Source: an uncultured Bacteroidales bacterium
GTDB taxonomy: Bacteria > Bacteroidota > Bacteroidia > Bacteroidales > Bacteroidaceae
Length of the DNA: 64,000 nucleotides
Direction: 5' to 3'
Assembly: GCA_902799685.1 (NCBI GenBank)
Contig: CADCBO010000004.1
Span: 124,001 to 188,000, forward strand
Shown here: positions 56,371 to 64,000 of the stretch, in pieces
Numbering within the stretch: the first letter of the stretch is position 1
How the letters are laid out: each line of letters starts with the position of its first letter
Made by a program: the position numbers and the translations under genes
Notes under the pieces: model-generated
The model's database searches: none
Seen by the model: only the letters and a program-made list of their open reading frames with translations
Told to the model about the DNA's origin: nothing

Positions 56371-58006
56371 GACGTACTGATAATCCATTACAACGATTGG
56401 TTGGGAGTAGCTCAAGTTGATTGTCTCCACTCCACCAGAAATAGAGATTAGATGCTGCGACTGGAATATCGTCATCGGGCAGTATCAATGAACTGGACCA
56501 CATTCTTCCTGCAAAAGTTTGGCCTGCCAGATCTGTGCCTTCTAACCTTGTGCCAATCCAAAATCCTACAATGGGCAGGAAAATGTAACGGTCCTTATAG
56601 CCGGATTTGTTGCTGGAAACCTTAAACCCTTCCACACCATTCTGTGTAGTCCATGTCCAGGTGCAATTGTCTAATAATTCCTGTTGTTCTGATTGTGTAG
56701 GCATGCGCCAATTACCGCCCCATTTAACATGGGCTACATCATCCTCCGGGTCAAGTGTGTTCTTATTGTCAGCAGTACCATCTGTGCTGATTGAGTTGTT
56801 GTATTTGGAAAATTTCAAGTTTTCATATGAGTCACCGCTTGCGCGGAAGCGATAGTTCTCCCAGGAGTAATAGGATTTGGGCTCAATTTCACCCCAGGCA
56901 TAGTAGTTTCCATAATCCTCAGGTGAACCTGCACCAACATTACAGGTTGCCCATTTTACGCTCAGACCCAAATCAACATATTCCATAACAGGCTCTTTAA
57001 CTATAACCGTACATGTTGCTGTTTTACCGTTACAGATTGCCGTAATGACGGTGGAGCCTAAAGATAAAGCTGTTACCTTTCCGTTTTCATCAACAGTTGC
57101 GACAGATGGATTGCTAGATTCCCATTTGATTAGCATCGGAATCTTAGTTATATCGCCTGTCCCATCCTTGATTATGGCTTTTAGAACTGTCGTTCCTTGG
57201 ATAAGTAATGAGACTATATCGGAACCAAAAGATATTGTTGTTTTTTGCAGCCATGTTTCTGATGGGCATACTGGTCTGACAGTAATTCCGTAACAGCGTT
57301 CATCAGTGCCACCGCAAGGATTCTCTGGATAAAAGCCAAAATACCACGCACTATATGACTCATACTGAATATATGTAAGATTGTCAATATCCCAATATTC
57401 GCCTGTGGGCATAGAACTGGACCAGAAGAAGAATCCGTTATCGTCAGCAAGGTCCAGCTTAGAGCCTTTACGAATTCCGGTGGCGGGTAGGAAAATGGAG
57501 CGGTCTTTATAACCTTTTTTGTTACTTGTAACCTTAAATCCTTTGACACCTTTTTGTGTAGTATATGTCCATGTACAGTTCTCCTGAAGTTCCCATAGTT
57601 CATCTGCTGTAGGCATTCGCCATTCGTCTCCCCATTTAACATGAGCTACATCATCTTCAGGGTCGAGTGTGGCCTTGTCGTCAACGGTTCCCCTTGTGCT
57701 GACAGTATTGTACTTAGAAAAATTGACGTTACTGCTTGACTCACCACTGGTTCTGAAACGATAGTTCTCCCATGTATAACTGGATTTGGTTTCAGTTTCA
57801 CCCCAAGCGTAGTAATCACCATACTCATGAGGAGCAGTTGCTCCAACATTATATGTAGCCCATTTTACGCTCAGCCCCAAGTCCACAAAGGTTGGGCCAT
57901 CAGATTGTTCCTCACCTTTTTCATCTTCACCAAGTTTTTGTTGATCGCAAGATATCATGCTCGCTAGTAAGGAAACGAGTATCAAAAATAAGATATTCCT
58001 TTTCAT
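56357..58006 (-). CDS. Lipoprotein with two FISUMP domains and a Big_2 domain
   Basis: 549 residues: lipoprotein signal with Cys20 (LLASMISCDQQKLGEDE); first FISUMP (Fibrobacter succinogenes major paralogous) domain at about 40-235 (FVDLGLSVKWATYNVGA, EWRMPTADELWEL, WSSSMPTGEYW); a bacterial Ig-like Big_2 domain at about 255-335 (KWESSNPSVATVDENGKVTA); second FISUMP at about 340-549, ending GLSVRPVCP. The two FISUMP copies are clear duplicates. Probably surface-anchored; FISUMP function is unknown, and the fold relates to formylglycine-enzyme or C-type-lectin-like modules. Confidence 0.82.
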   Translation of the reverse strand: MKRNILFLILVSLLASMISCDQQKLGEDEKGEEQSDGPTFVDLGLSVKWATYNVGATAPHEYGDYYAWGETETKSSYTWENYRFRTSGESSSNVNFSKYNTVSTRGTVDDKATLDPEDDVAHVKWGDEWRMPTADELWELQENCTWTYTTQKGVKGFKVTSNKKGYKDRSIFLPATGIRKGSKLDLADDNGFFFWSSSMPTGEYWDIDNLTYIQYESYSAWYFGFYPENPCGGTDERCYGITVRPVCPSETWLQKTTISFGSDIVSLLIQGTTVLKAIIKDGTGDITKIPMLIKWESSNPSVATVDENGKVTALSLGSTVITAICNGKTATCTVIVKEPVMEYVDLGLSVKWATCNVGAGSPEDYGNYYAWGEIEPKSYYSWENYRFRASGDSYENLKFSKYNNSISTDGTADNKNTLDPEDDVAHVKWGGNWRMPTQSEQQELLDNCTWTWTTQNGVEGFKVSSNKSGYKDRYIFLPIVGFWIGTRLEGTDLAGQTFAGRMWSSSLILPDDDIPVAASNLYFWWSGDNQLELLPTNRCNGLSVRPVCP

Positions 58007-58035
58007 AACAATTGGTTATATTGGGTTTTGTTTTA

Positions 58036-60477
58036 TCAATGTTTGTCTTCTTGACAGCTTGCGCCCGAATAAACAGATTCTGGTACAATCTCAATGAATG
58101 AGAATGAGAAGTTAAGACCATTTCTTTCTGATGTGTTGTACAATCTGAGATAGTAATCCTTATCAGTCTGCATATCTTGTACCGTTATTATTTTACGATA
58201 ACAATCGGGGTTGTTACGATTGTCAAGATAGATATCCGGTGATTTCATGTATCCCTTTGAACGCATAGCCTGGTCATTGGCCTTGATGGCTTCTTCTTTC
58301 TCTTGCGGTGAAAGACCATCAAATTCACTGTCCTTTACAAAGCCTATTCTGGAATCGCTGCCAGTTATACCGAAATCCACCGGTTCCTGGCATTGAATCC
58401 ACTGTTTGCTTTCATCGGCAAAATAGAACTGGCAGGTGCTCATATCTGGATAGCTCTTTGAGTTGTTCCAGATACGAATCTCATACCTCCCGTCTTTGGG
58501 AACAGGAGGCAAACGAAGTTCCAAGTTGTATGCACCTCCTATCATCAATTCATCACCGTATAGGGAGGGAGAGGCTACATCCCTGTATTTGACATACAGT
58601 TTTGTTCCATCGGTCCAAGTGAAGTTCTTGCAGAAACCACTACGGAAACCTACTACATACTTGTCGGCAGGTGTAGAGTATAAACGGCCTCTTGCTTCAC
58701 TGTTTATGAAGTCTGGTGATAGTGTAGGAGCCATGATTCTCATACGGGTATTAAGGGCATTTCTTGTCTGGTCGTCGTAGCATAGTAGTTTATCGATGTA
58801 ATACCAACATCCGTTTACGGGAATGGTCTTTAGGCCATCAGTTGTACTTATCTTTGCTCCAGAAGTAGTAATGCCCAACTTGTCTGTTCCCTTGCGGTTT
58901 ATATATGTACCTTGATTTGTCCCACCGTTATATGCAGTGCTAATTCTCATAATTGAATGGGATAGCAATGTCTCATAGAAATCCTCTACATCAAGTTCAT
59001 CAAGATATTTACGGTTGGCTATAATACTGTTTTGTGCAGCGTTGAGTTGACGAGGTGTCAGTTCCGATGGCAGTATATGGTATGATATCAGTTTGTTGAG
59101 TGAACTGTTCCTATCAGAATCCTCGAAACCGCTTCCTTCGGGGTAAACACGTTGGGCATATGAACGCAAATCTTCTAAGTTGTAGATTCCGTAATTTGAA
59201 AGGACCTGGTCAGATACAATAAACATCGTATATTTGAACATGCGTTTCTCTGGATAAACCACGCTTTCTGCTCCATCGGGTGTATCAACAGTAACAGATG
59301 AAGTTCCGTTCTTGTTAAAACCGGTGATTGTACATTCACTATTCTGTATAGGATATTCCGGGTCTATATAAAACTCTAGAGAATCTCTAAGTCTGGTTGC
59401 AACCAGGGCGTTATAGAAAATAGTGGCATCGGATAGATTCCTGATTGTTTCTGGAATGAAATCAGTACTTCTAACATATCCTCCATAATTTTCGGATGTT
59501 TGAACCGGACGTATCAGACGTCCATTTTCACGATTTTTTAGGTTAAGCATACAACTGTCATATGCATAAGCGTATTCATTAAAATCATTATGTGCTCTCG
59601 TTGAGCTGGACCAATATTCGACAGATGTACTTACATTGCAAAAGTCAGATCCATTCCTCCATCCTCCTGCGGGCAAGAAAATGGAACGGTCTGTATAACC
59701 ATATATGTTACTAGTTATCTCATAGCCCTTAACTCCATTTCTGGAGGTGAATGTCCATGTGCAATTATTGATTAATTCTGTCAGTTCCTCAACAGTAGGC
59801 ATACGCCAGTCTTCTTGCCATTCTATATGGGCTACATCATCTTCGGGTTCAAGGATAGTCTTGCCATCAGCAAAAATGTCATCCGTACAGTATTTTGATA
59901 TTGAGTGAAGCGAATCAACCCAATACTTGTATGTATCCAAGGTATAACAGGACTTGGTTTCAACTTCACCCCAGGCGTAATAGTCACCATACTCCTCAGG
60001 TTTGGATGCACCAACATTGAACGTGGCCCAGAGTACAGAAAGACCTAAATCCACGTATTCGGGAGTACCTGTTTCATTGGTGGTCTGAAATGTTTTTATT
60101 TCGCCGGAATGATATTCCAATCCGTACTTGACAAAAGAGTGGTAGTAGTATGTTGTTCCTTTCTGGAGTCCCATAGCGAGTACAGTGTATTTGTTATTGC
60201 TGTCGATTTCTTTCGCTATAAGTTCTACTCCGGTTGATACCGTATCCGTTGATAAAACAATTCCATAAATTACGTCGCCGGCTATGGATTTAGTATTTAC
60301 GTAACCTGATAACACTGCGGATGCATTGAAAATATGAGATGCCTCACCAGTAATGGAAACACTGTTTTTTATATTCTCGTTCTGGTCCTTTTCAACCAAC
60401 TTGTTGTTTTCATCGCATGAAATAACAAGGATGAAAGACAACAGCACTGTCAATGATGATTGCAGAAAACGTTTCAT
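58036..60477 (-). CDS. Large lipoprotein with FISUMP and fasciclin-like regions
   Basis: From the ATG at 60477 (MKRFLQSSLTVLLSFILVIS) 813 residues with lipoprotein Cys21. Order: a fibronectin-like beta domain (about 40-135), one FISUMP domain (about 140-335; YVDLGLSVLWATFNVGASKP, DWRMPTVEELTEL, YWSSSTRAHNDF, RLIRPVQ), a fasciclin-like region (about 350-585; MFIVSDQVLSNYGIYNLEDL, LISYHILPSELTPRQLNAAQ), and a unique C-terminal beta region. It lies 29 bases upstream of the 549-residue gene and may be cotranscribed with it. Confidence 0.8.
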   Translation of the reverse strand: MKRFLQSSLTVLLSFILVISCDENNKLVEKDQNENIKNSVSITGEASHIFNASAVLSGYVNTKSIAGDVIYGIVLSTDTVSTGVELIAKEIDSNNKYTVLAMGLQKGTTYYYHSFVKYGLEYHSGEIKTFQTTNETGTPEYVDLGLSVLWATFNVGASKPEEYGDYYAWGEVETKSCYTLDTYKYWVDSLHSISKYCTDDIFADGKTILEPEDDVAHIEWQEDWRMPTVEELTELINNCTWTFTSRNGVKGYEITSNIYGYTDRSIFLPAGGWRNGSDFCNVSTSVEYWSSSTRAHNDFNEYAYAYDSCMLNLKNRENGRLIRPVQTSENYGGYVRSTDFIPETIRNLSDATIFYNALVATRLRDSLEFYIDPEYPIQNSECTITGFNKNGTSSVTVDTPDGAESVVYPEKRMFKYTMFIVSDQVLSNYGIYNLEDLRSYAQRVYPEGSGFEDSDRNSSLNKLISYHILPSELTPRQLNAAQNSIIANRKYLDELDVEDFYETLLSHSIMRISTAYNGGTNQGTYINRKGTDKLGITTSGAKISTTDGLKTIPVNGCWYYIDKLLCYDDQTRNALNTRMRIMAPTLSPDFINSEARGRLYSTPADKYVVGFRSGFCKNFTWTDGTKLYVKYRDVASPSLYGDELMIGGAYNLELRLPPVPKDGRYEIRIWNNSKSYPDMSTCQFYFADESKQWIQCQEPVDFGITGSDSRIGFVKDSEFDGLSPQEKEEAIKANDQAMRSKGYMKSPDIYLDNRNNPDCYRKIITVQDMQTDKDYYLRLYNTSERNGLNFSFSFIEIVPESVYSGASCQEDKH

Positions 60478-60567
60478 AGTCCTATACAACTTTTACCGCT
60501 AGGCCCTAAGCGGATGATACAAAGCAAGAAAGTGTGAGCCGACACCATTGCTAATATAAGATTATAT

Positions 60568-60620
60568 TGATAAAGATGAACTGTGCAGACTGGTGGAGAA
60601 GTTCAAATCACGGGCAGACG
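60568..60620 (+). pseudogene. Remnant copy 3 of an unknown C-terminus
   Basis: Plus-strand stretch reading DELCRLVEKFKS at the 3' side of the 463-residue gene, matching copies 1 and 2; the upstream part is broken (in-frame stops before it). Confidence 0.55.
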
Positions 60621-61999
60621 GGACGGATATAAACTTCAGAGATTCGTGGATAGTTGGTTGTTAAAATTTCATTGGGACTGAAGTTGACACCAAGTGCGTT
60701 ATTGGGGTCGTCAGTATCAAGCGAGCTGGACCAATAGGCACAATACATACCATAAAGTCCGTGCCAGGGTAAGAAAATAGAACAGTCCTCATAACCGGGT
60801 TTATTGCTAGTCACTGTACAACCAAGCATTCCGTAGGTTTCATCTTCGGTCCATGTCAAAGTGCAATTGTCAATCAGTTCCTGAAATTCCTGGATAGTTG
60901 GAATTCGCCAATTGCCACCCCAGATTGCGTGTGATGCATCATCTTGGGGTAGAAGCGTGGTGTTGTTATCAGTGAAGCCATTGTAACCATAACTGCTTAT
61001 GTTACAGTACTTGGTTAGTGTAGTTTCTGAGCCGTTGCAATACTTGTAATTTGACCAGGTAAAACCACCGGAATAGCCAGCCTTCCAATGATTCTGCGGA
61101 AAATCCGACGCATATCCTGTCTCATAATATGTTTCTGTTTCACCCCAGGCAAAGTAATCACCAAATTCCCTCATACTATATCCTCCAAGATTGCAGTCTG
61201 CCCATTTTACACTAAGCCCCAAATCTATCATTCGTGGTCCACGCCAATCAAAGGAGAACGTCTTTGCTTCGCCATAGGATGTTATATCGTCTAACTTGAA
61301 ATACGCCCGATAGTAATATCGTGTACCAAATCTTAGAAGTCGTGAATCATAATGATATCCTGTGCTACTTTGAATGGTATCTCCAGACTGAAGAAAGAAA
61401 TCGCATGGCTGTTCATATGTCTTGTCTTCATCAAAATCTGCAGTTGCGGATATCTGAATTCCATAGTATTGGCGTTCTTGATCGCTCAAGTCCTTGAATC
61501 CCTTTGAAAAAGAGGTGAATAAGACGTAACTATCACCGAATCTGTTTTCACGCAATTCTGCATTGAGAGTAATTACTTCAGGGGCGTTCCAAGTAAAGGA
61601 GAAAGACTTTATCTCGCCGTAGTAATCCAGTTGTTGATTGATGTAATAAGCCCTGTAGTAGTACTTCTGTCCGGCGCGAATGTCTGAGATGGGTATGGTA
61701 TACGCATCTTCCGAATAACTCTTATCAACTCTTATCCTTATAGTATTGTTCTTGTCGAAACTATCGGAAGTGGAGTACTCTATGCCACACTCAAAGTCAA
61801 GTGCTGCCCTTTCCAGTCCTGTAACTTGTCCTGACAAAGTTGCTTGATAATAGGTTCCTTGTACAGCATCGAGAGTAGTTACCTGAGGCCCTTTCTGTTC
61901 CTCCTTCACTTTTTCATCTTCACCGATTTGAAGTTGATCACAAGATGTTATGCCCAGTAGTAAGGTGGCGAGCATTGAAACAAAGATAATCCTTTTCAT
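60608..61999 (-). CDS. Lipoprotein with fibronectin-like repeats and a FISUMP domain
   Basis: 463 residues: lipoprotein signal (LATLLLGITSCDQLQIGEDE), two similar beta domains at about 40-140 and 141-255 (each with a KYYYRAY/RYYYRAY motif followed by YGEIKSFSF or YGEAKTFSF), then one FISUMP domain (about 258-463; MIDLGLSVKWADCNLGGYS, NWRIPTIQEFQEL, YWSSSLDTDDP) ending YIRPVCP. Its signal and the GEDEK motif match the 549-residue protein, so the two are paralogues. Confidence 0.8.
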   Translation of the reverse strand: MKRIIFVSMLATLLLGITSCDQLQIGEDEKVKEEQKGPQVTTLDAVQGTYYQATLSGQVTGLERAALDFECGIEYSTSDSFDKNNTIRIRVDKSYSEDAYTIPISDIRAGQKYYYRAYYINQQLDYYGEIKSFSFTWNAPEVITLNAELRENRFGDSYVLFTSFSKGFKDLSDQERQYYGIQISATADFDEDKTYEQPCDFFLQSGDTIQSSTGYHYDSRLLRFGTRYYYRAYFKLDDITSYGEAKTFSFDWRGPRMIDLGLSVKWADCNLGGYSMREFGDYFAWGETETYYETGYASDFPQNHWKAGYSGGFTWSNYKYCNGSETTLTKYCNISSYGYNGFTDNNTTLLPQDDASHAIWGGNWRIPTIQEFQELIDNCTLTWTEDETYGMLGCTVTSNKPGYEDCSIFLPWHGLYGMYCAYWSSSLDTDDPNNALGVNFSPNEILTTNYPRISEVYIRPVCP

Positions 62000-62315
62000 A
62001 AGCCGTTAATATGTTTCTGTTAGACATGACAAAGATACGAATTTAAAAATATGATACCTCATGTACTGGATATATAACTTTTTCTATGGTGTTTTCGTTC
62101 AATACGAAGCAACTTCAGCACGTGGTTACGCTATCATGACATTCTACAACATACTGATTAGCAGAGGAGTAGCGTTTGCATCAGGCCTTAATTGAGTATG
62201 AAACCTAATGCCTACGGCCGTTAACATTACATTATGAACCGACCTGGTGTCCCCTTCTTGCCCAGAAGGTGTAAAATGACTACCTTAGCAACCGCATCAA
62301 GCAAAGACCGTCATA
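62000..62315. other. Intergenic stretch, one promoter element and a 44-codon open frame
   Basis: TATCTTTG on the minus strand (62037-62030) is a likely -7 element for the 463-residue gene. On the plus strand 62061-62195 can encode 44 residues, MYWIYNFFYGVFVQYEATSA and on to ISRGVAFASGLN. I have no homologue in mind, and it may be the tail of a lost gene. No other structure seen. Confidence 0.4.
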
Positions 62316-62701
62316 ATGAGAATCCACCACACAGCCCTGTACTGCAAAGACCTTGAATCAATGCGTCAGTTCTTCATTGATTATTTCTGCGCCGTCAGCA
62401 ATGACCAATACCACAATCCACGTACAGGTCTGCGTACATACATTCTCTCATTCCCGGACGTCCCAGAGCAGCTTGAACTGATGCAACGCCCCGACACAGC
62501 AGATACGGACCCATCAAAGCCAAACATCGGCTTTATCCATCTGTCGTTTTCATTGGGTAGCAAACAGGCTGTTGATGACAAGACCATTGAACTGCGCAAC
62601 TCAGGCTACAAGATAGTCAGCGGTCCCGCACCACAGGCGACGGCTACTATGAGACCGCCGTCCTTGGCCCCGAAGGTATCCAGCTGGAGCTTACCGAATA
62701 A
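62316..62701 (+). pseudogene. VOC-family (glyoxalase-like) protein, frameshifted
   Basis: The reading frame from 62316 (MRIHHTALYCKDLESMRQFF) follows the vicinal-oxygen-chelate fold to YKIVSGP at about 62625, then turns to unrelated sequence. In another frame the normal ending continues: RTTGDGYYETAVLGPEGIQL then ELTE and stop at 62699-62701. One base is missing near 62627 (GGTCCCGCACC). The gene is either inactivated or carries a sequencing error; uncorrected, the product would run to 62801. Confidence 0.8.
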
Positions 62702-63098
62702 GCCGTCCCATACCACAAGAGCGTCGCCGTCACTGGGAACGCCTCTCAGACCCTCAGACTGGCGACCCGCCAACTCCAGTCGCATCTGGAAGATATCCTG
62801 AGCGTGGTTCCTGTCCACGTGACGCCGTCATGGCAACAGAGCAACACCCGGAGAAGCCTGCCGAACGGTCTATGGATTCCTCTCTCCCAAACAGAGAAAT
62901 CAGCCCGACATCTCTGATGTACTACAGCTGTAAAAACGGCGTCAGGGGTGCATGTCACGGGGATTCCATCCTGGATCCAGCCGGCTACAGGTACGCCGAC
63001 TGGCAGCCCGGAACAGTCATCAGGCCCCAGTCACGAGGATTGTATCGCAGCCCCCAGTTCCCCAATCAGGATGAGGCCAACTATCAACTTATAATTTT
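62702..63098 (+). other. Decayed or unassigned stretch
   Basis: One frame stays open from 62701 to 63150 and contains protein-like sequence (MYYSCKNGVRGACHGDSILD, PAGYRYADWQPGTVIRP, LYRSPQFPNQDEANYQL) but runs straight into the AATTCTCA repeat at its end. I do not recognise it; it could be the remains of a gene cut by the repeat. The first ATG in this frame is at 62830. Confidence 0.35.
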
Positions 63099-63126
63099 TC
63101 AATTCTCAATTCTCAATTCTCAATTT
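63099..63126. repeat. AATTGAGAATT-type short repeat, isolated copy
   Basis: TCAATTCTCA units, three and a half in tandem, same family as at 9.1 and 46.6 kb but here without a terminator hairpin. Confidence 0.65.
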
Positions 63127-63166
63127 GCTTTTAGTATCTTCGCAATTTAAGAGTAAAAAAAACGTT

Positions 63167-63577
63167 ATGAATACTACATACGTGATATGCGCAGCCGTTC
63201 TGCTGCTGATGTTCGTGCTGTACTACCTGGACCGGTGGAACAAGTCACGTGGCGTCAGCGCACAAGAACCTGAGCAGCCTGGACCTGCCGTACCTGCTGG
63301 AGAATGCTGCGGCAAGCATGCGGTGTGCGAAAAGCAGAAACTGGCCGAAGCCCGGATGCGCAGTGCACAGTATTTTGATGATGAGGAACTGGACCGGTTC
63401 AAGGGAAGAGGCTCCGGCCAATACTCTGACCGGGAGATTGAGGAGTTCCGCTACGTGATGTACACCATGCGGCAGGACGAGGTCAGGGAATGGATGGAGT
63501 GCCTTCAGGCCAGGGAGATTGAGTTGCCCGACGAGCTTAAGGAGGAGTGCTACTCCATGATGAACGAGATAGAGTAA
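63167..63577 (+). CDS. Small membrane-anchored protein of unknown function
   Basis: 136 residues from MNTTYVICAAVLLLMFVLYY, with one N-terminal membrane helix (about 4-21) and a cytoplasmic-type tail. It has a Cys-containing patch (AGECCGKHAVCEKQK) and an acidic helical end with YFDDEELDRF and MYTMRQDEVREWMECLQ. TATCTTCG at 63134-63141 may be its -7 element. It stands 8 bases before sprE/porW, so it is probably cotranscribed with this T9SS-linked gene, as in related genomes. Confidence 0.7.
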   Translation: MNTTYVICAAVLLLMFVLYYLDRWNKSRGVSAQEPEQPGPAVPAGECCGKHAVCEKQKLAEARMRSAQYFDDEELDRFKGRGSGQYSDREIEEFRYVMYTMRQDEVREWMECLQAREIELPDELKEECYSMMNEIE

Positions 63578-63585
63578 AAGAAAAG

Positions 63586-64000
63586 ATGCGGACACGGAAC
63601 GTCATTTATGCATTGCTGTTGCCTCTGCTTGCAGTGGTAACAGGCTGTTCCACGTCCCGGAACACCGCCGCATCACGTTCCTATCAGGCGTTGGTCACCA
63701 AATACAATGTCTATTTTAACGGCAATGAAGCCTATAAGAAAGGATATGAGGCACAGGAAAAAGCCAAGAAGGACAACCTGCTGGAGATACTGGACCTATA
63801 TCCCATAAGTGACGAGAAGGTTCGCGGCACAGGCAAAGGCGATTTTGACCTTGCCATAGAGAAAGCTCAGAAGAGCATCAAGCTGCACTCAATATCGGTC
63901 AAGCCAAAGAAAAAGAAAGGCACCCCCAGCGAATCGGAAAAAGCCTACCAGAGCAAAAACGAGTACAATCCGTATTTATGGCATGCCTGGTTCCTTATGG
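63586..64000 (+). CDS. porW: T9SS-associated lipoprotein SprE/PorW, cut by the right edge
   Basis: ATG at 63586 gives MRTRNVIYALLLPLLAVVTG then Cys21, a lipoprotein signal. The family opening follows: YQALVTKYNVYFNGNEAYKK, DLYPISDEKV, FDLAIEKAQKSIKLHSISVK, and NEYNPYLWHAWFLM at the edge. PorW/SprE is a TPR lipoprotein required for type IX secretion in other Bacteroidetes. Only 138 residues are in the window. Confidence 0.85.
   Translation, partial: MRTRNVIYALLLPLLAVVTGCSTSRNTAASRSYQALVTKYNVYFNGNEAYKKGYEAQEKAKKDNLLEILDLYPISDEKVRGTGKGDFDLAIEKAQKSIKLHSISVKPKKKKGTPSESEKAYQSKNEYNPYLWHAWFLM

Noticed and set aside
63648-63666. parS-like palindrome TGTTCCACGTCCCGGAACA in porW
   Set aside because: The half sites are separated by three extra bases compared with the 16-bp parS consensus, and the motif lies in coding sequence far from parAB; chance is more likely.
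1-64000. CRISPR array, integrase, complete insertion sequence or prophage
   Set aside because: No regularly spaced direct repeats, no transposase or integrase motifs and no phage structural genes were seen on either strand.

Overview
The window comes from a chromosome of the order Bacteroidales (Bacteroides/Prevotella-like; genus not resolved). The evidence is the gene set and gene order (tig-clpP-clpX-recQ, DUF177-rpmF-era-der, rsfS-ftsH-cdsA, parA-parB-DUF5683-mltD-relA/spoT), the type IX secretion (T9SS) genes porQ and sprE/porW, lipoproteins with short SxC-type lipoboxes, no obvious Shine-Dalgarno sequences, and repeated promoters of the Bacteroidetes type (TTG, 20-21 nt, TAnnTTTG). Both tRNA genes lack an encoded CCA end.

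Layout. 1-6.5 kb: guaB (cut by the left edge), recQ, clpX, clpP and tig, all on the minus strand. 6.7-9.1 kb: lptB overlapping a secreted M6-type metalloprotease with a T9SS-like C-terminus. 9.2-17.2 kb: minus-strand housekeeping genes (der, era, rpmF, DUF177, a sensor kinase, tatD, a conserved unknown, a polyprenyl synthase, tonB). 17.4-24.1 kb: porQ-cmk-ispH, followed without a gap by four genes that look like an oxidative L-fucose (or similar deoxysugar) pathway. 24.2-28.4 kb: a DUF349 protein, mgtE and rsmA (minus). 28.5-30.6 kb: a flippase-like membrane protein and meaB. 30.7-32 kb: a lone glycosyltransferase and tRNA-Gln, with an inverted copy of the tRNA 3' half. 32.2-46.6 kb: rsfS-ftsH-cdsA, lpxB, parAB, DUF5683, mltD, relA/spoT, a MerR regulator, an M23 peptidase and alaS. 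46.6-54.9 kb: a DUF4832-like lipoprotein, a RecD-like helicase, rsmD, a large outer-membrane barrel protein and small secreted or unknown proteins. 54.97 kb: tRNA-Pro(GGG), followed by an accessory segment to about 62.3 kb with one fasciclin lipoprotein and three large FISUMP-domain lipoproteins. 62.3-64 kb: a frameshifted VOC gene, a decayed stretch, a small membrane protein and the start of sprE/porW.

The most unusual signals are non-coding. Three long hairpin elements (12318-12494, 12544-12675, 24143-24258) share a GC-rich core whose stems differ by compensatory changes, while each copy keeps its own near-perfect outer stem. One of them spans the stop codons of two convergent genes. Other signals are a perfect 25-bp hairpin upstream of lptB, an inverted duplication of the 3' half of tRNA-Gln, short AATTGAGAATT-type repeats that wrap bidirectional terminators and supply the last codons of genes, and three remnants of one unknown protein's C-terminus at cassette boundaries in the tRNA-Pro segment. 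There is no CRISPR array, integrase or complete insertion sequence in the window.
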